From Leptobrachium leishanense (taxonomy: Eukaryota; Chordata; Amphibia; Anura; Megophryidae), in contig CM019067.1 of NCBI GenBank assembly GCA_009667805.1, positions 70,326,997 to 70,390,996 on the forward strand: DNA of 64,000 nucleotides, given 5' to 3'. Position numbers and translations under genes: made by a program. Positions 29,831-42,599 of the stretch are shown here, piece after piece. Under the pieces are notes generated by a model. It was not told the origin of the DNA. It was given only the letters and a program-made list of their open reading frames with translations, and ran no database searches. The stretch's first letter is position 1. Each line of letters begins with the position of its first letter.

Positions 29831-32270
29831 TGTGTATATATATATGTATATATATATATTGATTTGGGTAAAAGACAAGGTACAATCCACTATCACCAAG
29901 GACCCGAGGCCTGTAATTAACAGAAGTTGTTCTTTTGACAGTGTGATGGAAATATATCTTGATGAAAACCTGCTCTTCCAACACTTTGGGGGTAAAATTT
30001 CCATCAGACGGTTTTATAGTGATAATTTGCACAAATATATTTATGCTAAATATGGCAATAACTAGAAATCGGTGGCCGTTACACCGTAATAACAAAACAT
30101 GGTAAAACAGTTAAAGACATTGTTTTTTTTCATGTAATTAAGCAATAAAATTCAATGGCAATTTTAGCTATATTTTACTTTCTGTAAATGTGTATTTAAA
30201 ACGTGACACTTTAATATATACTAAGCGCAAATCTAATAGCGAAAGCATATCAACCAGTGCATGCACAAAGAGACCGATAAATATTAAACAACATTAAAAA
30301 AGACAAGTGTGAATGAATATGAATAACAATGATAGGGTTTATGTGGCAAACACAATATTAGCTTGAGAATGAGAGGTAGAGTAGTGCTAGTGGAAATTAT
30401 ATACCAACAGTAATAAAAATCAGTTTTGAATGATTTATTAATACCTTATAGTGGGTTTTGGCGTGTGCTGACTTTATTTTGAACCCTCGGAAGTTGTGAG
30501 TGCAAATGTTTACATTTTAATAAGAAACCGAAAACCATAGATTTAAAAGAAAACAGTGCTCATACATTACATTTATGACACGTGAGGTTGCTCACTGCAG
30601 TGCAGAGAGCACAGAGTAATGACTGTAATATGCACTCTAAGTCTGGTACTTTCGGTTCACAACACGCTCTAATTTCATACTACAAATCTTTTAATGGCAG
30701 TTATATTTTAATTAATGTGATTATGTTCTACCATTAGCAAACCCTCCGATAGCATATTTCTTCTTCCAGATACACGAATGCCAGTAAACTGTAAACACGA
30801 AAAGCATGTTTGCTTATTAAATTTAAAAGCAGAAGGAAGAATCGGTTCAATTCCTTCATCAGCTGTTGAAAAAACGAAGAAGAAAAAAAAGAAGAGAAAT
30901 TCTTACGCTGGTCGTTACAATTATCAATTGTAATTATGGGTAATTTATAAGACTCCCTCCAATGAGGAAGCAAGAAAAGAAAGTTAATTAAGAAGAACAT
31001 TTGTAAAGCTTGTTAGCTTCGTTATTTACAACCTACGCAGGCAGAAATTAAAACGGGACAATTATAAAGGCTAAGCCGCAATACCCAGAATTTTTTTTCA
31101 ATCTTCATTTTTAACTATTCAATTTGTATACGATGTTTAATGATTGAAATTGTGTTGCGGATGGAAAGAGATGTTTATGTAGCACTAAAGGAAAAAGAAG
31201 ATGTAGTGTTTTCATTTATCTCTCCAGCAATACAAATGCTTTGTCATTATCTCGTGCATATGGTTTCATTATTTTGATATTCTGTAACATCGCCTCTTGC
31301 CATTACGCTTCCTAAGCCTGCAGGGTACAAGAGCACTTATCTTTCTTGATGACTGTTGAATCATTTAAAACAAGTTATAAGTGAAACAATTAAAATGATA
31401 TTGGTTCACAATTATATTTATAGCTTCCAGGCATTATGAAACCATTCTGAGTAGCGGTTGGAGCTTCTTTAGACGGATATGAAATATGGTTAAACAGAGG
31501 ATCGAGAACCCTTTAATGAAAAACCAAAGTGTAAGAACACATTAATTGTATGGGGACATTTAATTTAATTGAGAACAAAGGGAAGGTAGAAATCACATTA
31601 GCCATGTTTTATGAACACGAAGCAGTATTAAAACTACAATGTCATCTGTCATACACTTTATTCTTGCGTGGAAAAAAAGCCAAAAAATTTAAAAAGATGG
31701 TGTTTGACTTTATCAAGCGATAGGCAAACGTGGAGATGTTTTAAGCTGCCTATTTCCATATTGTTAAAGGTGTCTGCGTTTTGTTAAGATGAGCAGATGC
31801 CATTTCCCTCATGTCTGCTGTGGTTCTTCTTTTTATTACTGAAGTCGTTCAGAAATTATTAAATGAGGTGTTATGATGGAGCATAATGACTGTAAATTGA
31901 AAGTGATATTTACAAGGCACTCGCTAGTTTGGAAATACAATTTGACTTTGCAAGTGTATAGAACTATGGAATGTATTAGGAGTTGGAATCTATTATAAAT
32001 AGAATTTTGTATGCCCAATTAATTGATGTATGCCTATATAAATTTGTAGATATTACTATAGACTAGACTATCAATAGTAAGCTCGTTAATATGCATTCGG
32101 TGTGTGTGGGTTTTATTTTTTCCATATCACTGCATATTTTCTAAACATTCTTATATAATTTCAAAGTTTTGTGTTGCTTCGCTGCACAATATTCATACTC
32201 TCCACTTGTTCCCGATGCTAAACCTTGCAAACGTCTTTTATAATTTTACTGAATGCTAAAGGCATACTTT
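29831..32270. other. Repeat-poor AT-rich island
   Basis: After a TA microsatellite (29832-29860), about 2.4 kb lacks any of the repeat families seen elsewhere. No open frame exceeds about 90 codons. Homopolymer-poor, complex sequence such as 31730-32000 looks unlike decayed transposons and could hold conserved regulatory DNA, but this is inference only. Confidence 0.4.
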
Positions 32271-32273
32271 AGA

Positions 32274-32924
32274 GCAGGGGTCAACAACATTGGCCCTCCA
32301 GAAGTTTTGAGACAGCATTTCCTATGATGGAAGCCTCTTCCATATTTTAGTAGCCACTGCCTTCATGGATAATGTTTCCTACACTATTAGGATATGTGTA
32401 TGATGTGTTTGACCATTGTTCTTGTGTTTTATGCATTTGCTCTTTGAGTGGAGTGTGTATTGTAGTTGTTAGTTAATTGGATTATTCTCTTGTTTGGTTT
32501 TATGTTTCAAGTAACCGGTAAAAGGTAATAGAAGTGAAAATCGGGACCGCTCTTCTTGATCCCCCACACACCGCCCCTTTAATCATTTAGCTTAGTTTTA
32601 AACTCACCTGGAATCCAGCACTGGGATCCTTCGGCATTGGTCAAGACATGATATGCTTCCTGTAAGCTGCAGCATGTCACGTGACTGTGGGGAAGCAGCC
32701 AATCCAATGGTTCACAATTCTGAGCACAATGACAGCCATTGGTGATAGCTAGGTCCCAAAGGTTCTGAACTCCAGGATGCTGACCTCAGCGATCAGGTCC
32801 TGGGTGCTATTATGCCGTTGCAATGAAAGGGCTGAATCAGAAGGATGAGAAGGGCAAAGACACTATCGGCACTGTGACCATAATGATCACTCAAATAACT
32901 CTGACTTGTATTGATAACTCAGTG
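32274..32924. other. MITE half and unassigned sequence
   Basis: 'caggggtcaacaacattggc' then 'ctccagaag' at 32276-32310 resembles one arm of the small hAT-type palindromic family at 20982 and 53970. The remainder to 32924 contains moderately GC-rich sequence without recognised genes. Confidence 0.35.
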
Positions 32925-32932
32925 ATAACCCT

Positions 32933-33810
32933 TAGAAATGTGCATTTCGTAATGAATCCCAATTAGTCCAAAATTCAATTTGTATTTCAGAAGTACTGCC
33001 GTAATACTAAATTATTTCATACGAATCGCGGTACAAACAAAACAAATTAATACATAACGAATCGATAACAAATCAATTTGTTGAAGCAAATCAATTCGTT
33101 ATAACGTTTCATACAGCACCGCGTCCTTGTCAATTGGCCCCTATGCTGCATCAACATCACAAGCCAATAGACAATGAAATATGGTGCCGTTCGGTGCAGT
33201 TCAGTGGTCTTCGGCGGCAGCAAAATTGTCCCATAGAGATCCATTGAAACATTCCTCTATGGGACAAATCGTTGAACTGCACCAAATATGCTTTAGCACT
33301 GCAGAATATGTTGGCCCTATATAAAATATAATAATAAAATTAATAATAACTGCAATGTATTCCCTGTCAATAGGTCTCCTGTGGTGTTGAAATCGATTCA
33401 GCAGCACCACAGGAGGCCAAGTGACAGGGAATAATACAGTGTAGTTCTTATTGATTTTTTTATCATTTTTTATAGGGCCAACATATTCTGCAGCGCTGAA
33501 ACATATTCCGCAGCGCTGAGGTGCAGTTTGGCAACAGCAAACTTGTCCTATAGAGAAACATTAAATGATTCCTCTATGCACAAATTGCCGAACAGCACCA
33601 AAATGGTAATTTAACTCTAGCTTGTAACCCTCATTCGTAACCCTAACCTTACAGTAGCTGAGCAGGATTTATTGTTTTTTTAAAGATCTGAAATTACGAA
33701 ACGAAATAATGAATTGATCTAAAATAACAAAATGAAATAACGAAAACGAATCAGCAGTCAAGCGGATTCTATTTTTTAAAAATCGAAATGAAACCGATTT
33801 TTCAGGTCTA
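32933..33810. mobile_element. hAT MITE with LINE tail fragments
   Basis: Starts TAGAAATGTGCATTTCG and ends CAGGTCTA. Flanks are ataaccct (32925-32932) and gtaaccct (33811-33818), 7 of 8 identical. The interior carries 'gaatatgttggccctata' (about 33306) and its inverse (about 33480), resembling the 3' ends of L2-type LINEs. Confidence 0.75.
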
Positions 33811-33818
33811 GTAACCCT

Positions 33819-34283
33819 GTGATATATTCCTGGGCAGCAGCTATATTCCACATACCCTGGCACTCTATGTGATCCCTTTGACGTGCTAGGCTCTGGTAGT
33901 TGCCCTCTAGGTTGTGCAATATACTGCAATATGCTAGCTGATGTGCCTATCTCTAATTCCTCTCCAGATGTTGCTACCATATAGGGAAAGAGCGATATCA
34001 GATACTGATACTTTGATACTAACCAAGGTCTACATATTTTTAGAGTTTTTTTGGTGATTTTTCTTTATTTATTCTGGATTTATTTAAAGGGATGAAAAGT
34101 GCTAAGGGAATAAGAACGTAAATAGAGAAGAGGCAATCGCAAGAGCTTGAAATGGACTGTGGTACTGTTAAATATAATTGGTAGTGTACCACTCATCCAA
34201 CCAGAAGATATATATATTGCACAAGACAGGTACATCCACGCACCATATTAATCATTTATTTGGAATTAAGTACAGTATACTAA
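33819..34283. other. Unassigned sequence
   Basis: No gene or repeat boundary recognised. Confidence 0.4.
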
Positions 34284-36151
34284 CAGAGTTATTCAAACTG
34301 AGCTGAACTGGCCATCAAATTGCACCGAACAGTGAATTTCCCCATATGGTGCAATTTTGTAGCCATTCGGCTACTCAAAAAGCTGGCAGTTCGTCAAGTA
34401 TTGGTGAATTACCAGCAAAATACGGTGCTGTTGGCGGCAGTGCAATTCCCATAAAGAAGTAATGATTAATCTGTTCAGAGACCACCAAACAGTACCGAAA
34501 TGTCAGTGAAATGCCCTGATTTTCGGTGTTTTCATATTACAAGTTTAATCAGGAAAATCCCATAGGTTTCAATGTAAAAAAAAAAATCCCTGTTTTTATG
34601 AAATATTTATACAACTGTTTATTCTTTTCACTTGCAGCAAAAAGTCTACTGATTTTTTAGGAATTTGTTAGGCATTTTCTTTCAGCAAAATGTTATTTTC
34701 CAATTTTTTTTTTTTTTTCTGTAACAGACCTTTTTATTATTATTCATAGGACCTTATATATTATTTCCAGGCATTTTCATGCTGAAGTTTTTTGCAAACA
34801 CCATTTAAAAGTTGCTTTTCCTTTTTTTTTTACATTTTCGTTGGCTTTTTCCGGTAGCTGGTCGACACTCTGTTCAGTGGGTCGTCGGCTTTTTTCAGAT
34901 TAAGGCTGGGGTCAGACTAACGCATTTTTAATGTGTGTTTAGGCGCACTTAATCACGGCCGTAGTAGCAGCAAATGACGGGCAATGACAGCCAATATACG
35001 AAGTACGGCCGCACGAAAGTCCGGCCGCGCAACGCAAGCGGCAAACGAACGCATTTTTTCGAGAATGTAGAACCGCTAGTACTGACATACAGAGTGCGCT
35101 GCGTCCACTAGCAGCGTGTGTGCGTGATTAGGAGACGTCAGACGCTGCTAATGTCCAGCCTACATAACGTCCAGACGCAAAAAGGGTTTTATTGACGATC
35201 CGTAAAAAGACACACACAAAAATGTGCATTGTTTGACCGCTTTGGCGTTCGATGCGAAAAACGCACGTTTTGACGGTCGATGCGAAAAATGCGTTCGTTT
35301 GACCCTAGCCTAAGGGTTTTTCGTTCCCAGCAGTTCCGTGCACTTCGGGGAATCAAAGTTCCAAACCCTGCAGTGAATTCAGCATTCACCGCAGGGTCCC
35401 CAGAGTGCAGGGAAAACCCGCCACAAACCCAGCGCAAACTGGCTGAAAACCCACTGATAACCCACCTGAACCACCGGAAAAAACACGCCGGAAAAAGCTG
35501 ACGAGCCGCCGATCACATCGCAGACCAGCTGCTGGAAAAAGTCGACAAGCTGACGAATGGGGTAAAAAAAAAAAAAAAGTACTCTTGAAATTTTCAAAAC
35601 CGAAACGCTGTTTGCAAAAAAACTACCAAATGAAAATGTCTGGAATTTACATATAAGATCCAATGAATGATAATAAAAAGGTCTGTTACAGAAAAAAGAA
35701 AAAACTATTTAAAAAAAAAAGTCAAAAAAGCTTTGCCAAAAAATCCAGAAAAATGCCTAAAAGAGCCTAAAAAAATCTATAGATAAAGAGAGGTTTTACT
35801 GCAGAATAAAATAATAAACAGTTTATTAGCTATTGGATTAAAATGGGAGTATTTTTAAGATTGAAGCCTATGGGATTCGCCTGACTAAACTTGACGAGTG
35901 AAACCACTGAACAGCAGGGCATTTCGGCAACTTTTCTCTGCTGTTCGGTATTGTCTGAAGAGATTAACCATTGCTTCCCTAGGGGCGATTTCACTGCCCT
36001 CGAACAGGCACCGTACGTGAAGGCAATTCGTCAAAATTTTGTGAACCACCTGTTCTCTGAATGGCCGAATGGCCAAGAAATGGCACCGTACGCTGAATTT
36101 CAGTGTCTGGATACATTTCAGGGCCAGATCAGCTCTCTCTGAATAACCCCT
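34284..36151. mobile_element. Foldback derivative of element Y
   Basis: Left end CAGAGTTATTCAAACTGAG and right end CTCTCTGAATAACCCCTA. Both outer halves are the same Y end, in opposite orientation: the 'caaaaagtctac', 'cctttttattat' and 'tttgcaaac' blocks of the left half reappear inverted in the right half at about 35600-35800. The centre holds the Harbinger MITE 34904-35310. Non-coding. Confidence 0.7.
34904..35310. mobile_element. Harbinger MITE (407 bp)
   Basis: GGCTGGGGTCAGACTAACGC ... GCGTTCGTTTGACCCTAGCC with perfect TAA duplications (34901-34903, 35311-35313). Same family as 11674, 40880 and 63046, in opposite orientation to the first two. A tandem 'gatgcgaaaaacgc'/'gatgcgaaaaatgc' duplication lies near its right end. 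Confidence 0.88.
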
Positions 36152-36349
36152 ACAGTGGTTTCAAAATCATTACTCAAGGAGCAAGGACAAAAACATAGCA
36201 TGGACAGAACATAGCTACCATAGCTACTAATAACAGGAGACACACCTGCCAGGTATCATTCCCCTTTACCTCAAGAAACCCACTCCATCAATTCCTTAGT
36301 GTCAAGGTCTTCAGTTTGTACTTGGGGCCTTGTCTCTATGAGAGAGTTA

Positions 36350-36994
36350 CAGGGTTATTCAAGGAGATCCGAATTGCGGCCGGAAGGTAACCGAACAGTG
36401 AAATTCAGCGTACGGTTACCTTTCCTGGCCATTCGGCTATTCAGAGGGCAGGCAGTTCGCCAAATGTTGGCGAATTGCCTGCACATACGGTGCCTGTTCA
36501 TTGCCTGTTCGCTCCCTGCGAGCGTCCGAAGCTATGGAGCTTCGGCGCTCGCCTGGGGAATCACGTCACCAGCCGAGTTCTCGCGAGATCGCGGCTGGTC
36601 ACATGGGCGAGTGCCCAAGCTCCATGCCGCCCATGGACGCTCAAAGGGAGCCGAACACGCGGCGGCGGCAGGAGGTGATTTGGGGCCTGGGGGCAGTATC
36701 CATGAGAGTTGCTGGGGCAGTATATCCATGTGAGCTGCTGGGGCAGTATATCCATGAGAGGAGCTGGGGCAGTATATCCATGAGAGGAGCTGGGGCAGTA
36801 TATCCATGAGAGGAGCTGGGGCATTATCCATGAGAGGAGCTGGGGCAGTATATCCATGAGAGGAGCTGGGGCATTATCCATTATTACACTATTTGATTCA
36901 GAATATTTTTTTTCCTTTTTTCCTCCTCTAAAAACTACCTTATGGTTAAGGTGCGTCTTATGGTCAGGTGCGTCTTATGGAGCGAAAAATACTG
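36350..36994 (-). mobile_element. Chimera: element Y end, GC hairpin, minisatellite, CCGTATTTTTCGC element end
   Basis: CAGGGTTATTCAAGGAGATCC begins a Y copy that breaks off at 'gcctgttcgctcc' (36509). A GC-rich inverted repeat follows (36516-36690), then minisatellite units (36695-36885). The last part ends in TGGAGCGAAAAATACTG, the inverted CAGTATTTTTCGCTCCA end also found at 50944. From 36516 on, it is the same order as 50944-51940 read backwards. Confidence 0.7.
36695..36885 (-). repeat. Short array of the CCCCAGCTC-ATGGATA minisatellite
   Basis: About seven units, inverted here as 'gctggggcagtatatccatg', 26 bp in most copies. Same family as 37500-39520 and 51046-51640. Confidence 0.88.
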
Positions 36995-37084
36995 TAATTC
37001 ATTGAAACTTCTAAAATGCGTATTATTGCAAACAGGATGTATTAAGGTAATACTGGAAATTACAGGGTCTGAGAGACAATGATT

Positions 37085-37205
37085 TGAACTTAAAAAACCA
37101 AGGGCCTCATTCCAAAGTTGGCGCTCACTTGACCAGAGCTGTTGTAAACTTACCACAGCCGTTATAGTCCATGGAGTTGTTACGTTTACAACATTGTTTG
37201 AAGGT
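37085..37205. mobile_element. Palindromic MITE, second copy of the 4253 family
   Basis: 'ccaaagttggcgctcactt', 'agagctgttgtaaacttac' and the inverted 'gttgttacgtttacaaca' match the left arm and centre of 4253-4384. The right arm is degraded. Confidence 0.55.
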
Positions 37206-37499
37206 ACAGAACGTATCTGTGGAGATCGGATATCCCACATGCTACACCTACCGCCAGTGGCGTCACTAGGGTCGGTGTCACCCGGTGCGGTAATTTATGG
37301 TGTCACCCCCCCCCCCCCGAGTTTTTCAGATTTTTTTTTTTAACTACTCTTACTCCTAAATCAGTACTCCCATATAACACTGAATGCTCATACACACAGC
37401 GCACATTACTGTGAGGTTTATTGCTGTGGAGCTCTCTCATATGCTCACACAACTTTTTGCCAACTGCCAGCAAGTACGTTGCCCGTTCGAAGGCAGTGA

Positions 37500-39520
37500 A
37501 AGCACACATGGATATATATTGCCCCAGCAGCTCTGGATATATATTGCCCCAGCAGCTCACCCATGGATATATATTGCCCCAGCTCACATATGGATATATT
37601 GCGCCTCAGCTCACATATGGATATATTGCCCCAGACCAGCTCACACATGGATATATTGCCCCAGACCAGCTCACACATGGATATATTGCCCCAGACCAGC
37701 TCACACATGGATATATTGCCCCAGACCAGCTCACACATGGATATATTGCCCCAGACCAGCTCACACATGGATATTGCCCCAGCTCTCATGGATATTGCCC
37801 CCGGCACACATGGATATGCCCCAGCTCCTCTCATGGATATTGCCCCAGCTGCTCTCATGTATATACTGCCCCAGCTGCTCTCATTGATAATGCTCCAGCT
37901 GCTCTCATGGATTTTGCCCCAGCTCATGGATATACTGCCCCAGCAGCTCATGGATATACTGCCCCAGCAGCTCATGGATATGCCCCAGCAGCTCATGGAT
38001 ATGCCCCAGCACCTCATGGATATGCCCCAGCTCATTGATATGCCCCAGCACTTCATGGATATGCCCCAGCACCTCATGGATTTGCCCCAGCAGCTTATGG
38101 ATTTGCCCCAGCTCCTCATGGATATGCCCCAGGCCCCCATGGATTTGCCCCAGCTCCTCATGGATTTGCCCCAGCAGCTCATGGATTTGCCCCAGCAGCT
38201 CATGGATTTGCCCCAGCTCCTCATGGATTTGCCCCAGCAGCTCATGGATTTGCCCCAGCTCCTCATGGATATGCCCCAGCTCCTCTCATGGATATGCCCC
38301 AGCTCCTCATGGATATGCCCCAGCTCCTCATGGATATGCCCCAGCTCCTCATGGATATGCCCCAGCTCCTCTCATGGATATGCCCCAGCTCCTCTCATGG
38401 ATATGCCCCAGCTCCTCTCATGGATATGCCCCAGCAGCTCATGGATATGCCCCAGCTCACTCATGGATATGCCCCAGCTCACTCATGGATATGCCCCAGC
38501 AGCTCATGGATTTGCCCCAGCAGCTCATGGATTTGCCCCAGCTGCTCATGGATATGCCCCAGCAGCTCATGGATATGCCCCAGCAGCTCATGGATATGCC
38601 CCAGCTCCTCTCATGGATATGCCCCAGCTCCTCTCATGGATTTGCCCCAGCAGCTCATGGATTTGCCCCAGCAGCTCATGGATATGCCCCAGCTCACTCA
38701 TGGATATGCCCCAGCAGCTCATGGATATGCCCCAGCTCCTCTCATGGATATGCCCCAGCTCCTCATGGATTTGCCCCAGCAGTTTATGGATTTGCCCCAG
38801 CAGTTTATGGATTTGCCCCAGCACCTCATGGATTTGCCCCAGGCCCCCATGGATTTGCCCCAGCAGCTCATGGATTTGCCCCAGCAGCTCATGGATTTGC
38901 CCCAGCAGTTTATGGATTTGCCCTAGCAGTTTATGGATTTGCCCCAGCAGTTTATGGATTTGCCCCAGCAGTTTATGGATTTGCCCCAGCAGTTTATGGA
39001 TTTGCCCCAGCAGCTTATGGATTTGCCCCAGCACCTCATGGATTTGCCCCAGGCCCCCATGGATTTGCCCCAGCAGCTCATGGATTTGCCCCAGCAGTTT
39101 ATGGATTTGCCCCAGCACCTCATGGATTTGCCCCAGCAGCTTATGGATTTGCCCCAGCACCTCATGGATTTGCCCCAGGCCCCCATGGATTTGCCCCAGC
39201 AGCTCATGGATTTGCCCCAGCAGCTCATGGATTTGCCCCAGCAGTTTATGGATTTGCCCCAGCAGTTTATGGATTTGCCCCAGCAGTTTATGGATTTGCC
39301 CCAGCTCCTCATGGATATGCCCCAGCAGTTTATGGATTTGCCCCAGGCCCCCATGGATTTGCCCCAGCAGTTTATGGATTTGCCCCAGCAGTTTATGGAT
39401 TTGCCCCAGCTCCTCATGGATATGCCCCAGCAGTTTATGGATTTGCCCCAGGCCCCCATGGATTTGCCCCAGCAGCTCATGGATTTGCCCCAGCAGCTCA
39501 TGGATTTGCCCCAGCTCACC
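37500..39520. repeat. Large 21-bp minisatellite (CCCCAGCAGCTCATGGATTTG type)
   Basis: Nearly 100 tandem units, mostly 21 bp, with 18-, 23- and 29-bp variants. Variation is concentrated in the middle triplets (cagctc, ctcctc, cagttt, gccccc, cacctc) and in gatttg versus gatatg. The left part has longer units with 'accagctcacac', the right part near-identical 21-mers. Because most units are multiples of 3, several frames on both strands stay open for 200-670 codons. These frames (for example repeats of 'MDLPQQF') have no initiation context or family and are considered artefacts. Confidence 0.95.
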
Positions 39521-39559
39521 TCCTGGTCCTGGTCCCAGTACATGGATAGCGGCCCAGGC

Positions 39560-39735
39560 AGCACCTCTCCGTCGCGTTTTTCGCTCCTTCTGAGCGTCCG
39601 GCGCGCAGCTTGGGCGCTCGTCTGGGGGAGCCACGTGACCAGCCGCGATTGGCTGGTGACGTATTTCCTCCAGGCGAGCGCCGAAGCAGCATGCTTCGGA
39701 CGCTCGCACGGAGCGAATCCGCGGCGGTGGCGGCG
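39560..39735. repeat. GC-rich inverted repeat next to the minisatellite
   Basis: 'gagcgtccggcgcgcagc' and 'ggcgctcg' pair with 'cgagcgcc' and 'ttcggacgctcg' around 'ccagccgcgattggctgg'. Ends in a ggcggtggc repeat. The same module flanks the arrays at 36516-36690 and 51657-51840; the shared core is 'gggggagccacgtgacc'. Confidence 0.75.
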
Positions 39736-39851
39736 GTGGCGGCGGTGGGTGAGACACCCGCCCTTAGGGTGACGGTGTCACCCTAAAGGCGGGTGTCACC
39801 TGGTGCGGGCCGCACCCCCCGCCCCCACGTTACGACGCCACTGCCTACCGC

Positions 39852-40095
39852 TCATGTGGAATAGAGCACAGACCTGATTTTTATTTTTATTTTGACAAGA
39901 TTCTGTATTTACAGACAGGTCATATTTGCTGCTGTCCCCACCATCCTTTCCTTTTGCCCTAAAGGAGATTTATTTAGTGTAACATATAAATAAAACCACA
40001 ATTTTGTCTCTGAGTTGAAAAACGCAAAAGGCTGTTTGTTGGAATCAAAGTAGGACCCACCTTAGGAGTTCTACCTTGGCATTAGCAGGTGTTTC

Positions 40096-40128
<33 letters not shown>

Positions 40129-40789
40129 TACATAAATATGGATAGAGATAGACTTCTATTGCGCATGTCTGATTCCCCACTTCAATATTTACAATTACAA
40201 GATGGTTGGGAAAAGAAAGAATAAAGGTGGACAGGAATACGGATATCAAGAATCATCAGTAAAAATCATTGCTGTCAGGGCAATGGATGATGCTAAATGG
40301 ATTCCTTGATATATGGTACTATTCCCTGAAGTACACTGGCTCTGCGACATATCGAGGTTGTCTGGGGGACTGAATGGAGGGGGGATCTGGGGGGCCCAAG
40401 AGAGAATGGGGTTTGGGTTCTGTGGACGATGTGCTGGATACTACAATACAGACTATGCAAGAGGCTGGGACAAAGCCGTGGGGGCTTGCTGAGACTCACT
40501 GGGGGAAAGGGGTGACCGGGCCATAGGACTTGCCGTGGCCTTATTTCTCCCTCTGTCCACTCTTGGCACATCTGTTTTACCCCCTTCTTCTTTTTCACAT
40601 ATCCCATACTTTTTTTTTCTTTCTTCTCTCAATCCCTTGTCCCTCTAATGCACAAAGAGAGAGACGTTGACACCATTTGTATTCCACTTCAATAACTTGG
40701 ACTCTAGTCTTGCTGCAACATGCAGGAGATTTTGTGTTGACCCTCTCCAGTGTACAATCTTTTAGTCTAGTGCTTTGGTAATAAATATG
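39852..40789. other. Unassigned sequence with a (CA)n microsatellite
   Basis: A pure CA run spans 40098-40126. No gene recognised; a 104-codon minus frame at 40293-40607 has no family features. Confidence 0.5.
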
Positions 40790-40879
40790 TACAGTGGCAA
40801 GAAAACGTATGTGAACCCTTTGGGATTACGTGGAGTTTTGCATGAATTGGTCATAAAATGTGCTCTGATCTTCATCTAA

Positions 40880-41305
40880 GGCTAGGGTCAAACGAAAGCA
40901 TTTTTACACGCGAACGTAAAAAAGTGCGTCCGAACGCATTGACGTATTTTTTCACGGAATAGGCGAAAACGGTCATACGATGCGCATTTTCGTGCGTGAT
41001 GTTTTACGGATCCAAACCAGGAAACTTTTTGCGTCTGGACGTTATGTTGGCCGGACACGAGCAGGGTCTGACATCTCCAAATCACACACACACACCGCTA
41101 GCGGGCGCAGCGCACTCTGTACGTCCGTACTAGCGGTTCAGCGTTCTTGAAAAAATGCGTTCATTTTCCACTTGCGTTGCGCAGCCGGACTTACGTGCGA
41201 CCGTACTTCGTATATTGGCTGTCATTGCCCATCATTTGCTGCTAGTGCGGCCGTGATTAAGTGCGCCAGAATGCACGTTAAAAATGCGCTGGTCTGACCC
41301 CAGCC
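40880..41305. mobile_element. Harbinger MITE inside the Tc1 terminal repeat
   Basis: GGCTAGGGTCAAACGAAAGC ... GCGCTGGTCTGACCCCAGCC, with TAA at 40877-40879 and TTA at 41306-41308. Without it the Tc1 repeat reads 'catctaagtcacaac', exactly as in the uninterrupted inverted copy at 47130-47146. Almost identical to 11674-12099. Confidence 0.92.
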
Positions 41306-41591
41306 TTAGTCACAACAATTTGAAAAACACAGTCTGCTAAAAATAATACAACACAAACATTATATGTTTTCATGTTTTTATTGAACATAACATGCAAATA
41401 TTCACAGTGCAGGGTGGAAAAAGTATGTGAACCCCTAGCCAAATGACTTCTCCAAGAGCTAATTGGAGCCAGGAGTGAGCCAACCTTGAGTGTGATATTA
41501 TTGGATGTGTTGCTGAAAGCTGTCCTGCCCTTTAAATACACCCACCGGTTTTGGGTTTACTGGTTTCAAGAAGCACTGCTTGATGTGAACC

Positions 41592-42500
<909 letters not shown>

Positions 42501-42599
42501 TCCAAAATTACTCCAGATCGATGTGCAGGTCTGATCTGCAACTACAGGAAACGTTTGGTTGAGGTTATTCCTGCCAAAGGAGGGTTAACCAGTTATTAA

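Larger units (their letters stand above)
37255..39843. mobile_element. hAT-type element carrying a 2-kb minisatellite
   Basis: Left end CAGTGGCGTCACTAGGG and right end CGTTACGACGCCACTG. The flanks are identical 8-mers cctaccgc (37247-37254, 39844-39851). That is the hAT signature and marks a fairly recent insertion. Inside, in order, are a C-run, a short stretch like 16620-16650, a fragment like the inner part of element Y ('gcccgttcgaaggcagtg'), the minisatellite (37500-39520), a GC hairpin (39560-39730) and a terminal palindrome 'acccgcccttagggtgac'. No transposase. Confidence 0.88.

Noticed and set aside
37500..39520. CRISPR-like array
   Set aside because: Units are contiguous tandem repeats without unique spacers, in a eukaryotic sequence context.
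37563..39593. 676-codon open frame (and 200-500-codon frames on both strands) across the VNTR
   Set aside because: The repeat unit is mostly 21 bp, so frames without a stop in one unit stay open through the array. There is no family resemblance, initiation context or flanking exon signal. I regard them as composition artefacts.
40098..40126. (CA)n run as a finding
   Set aside because: Ordinary microsatellite.
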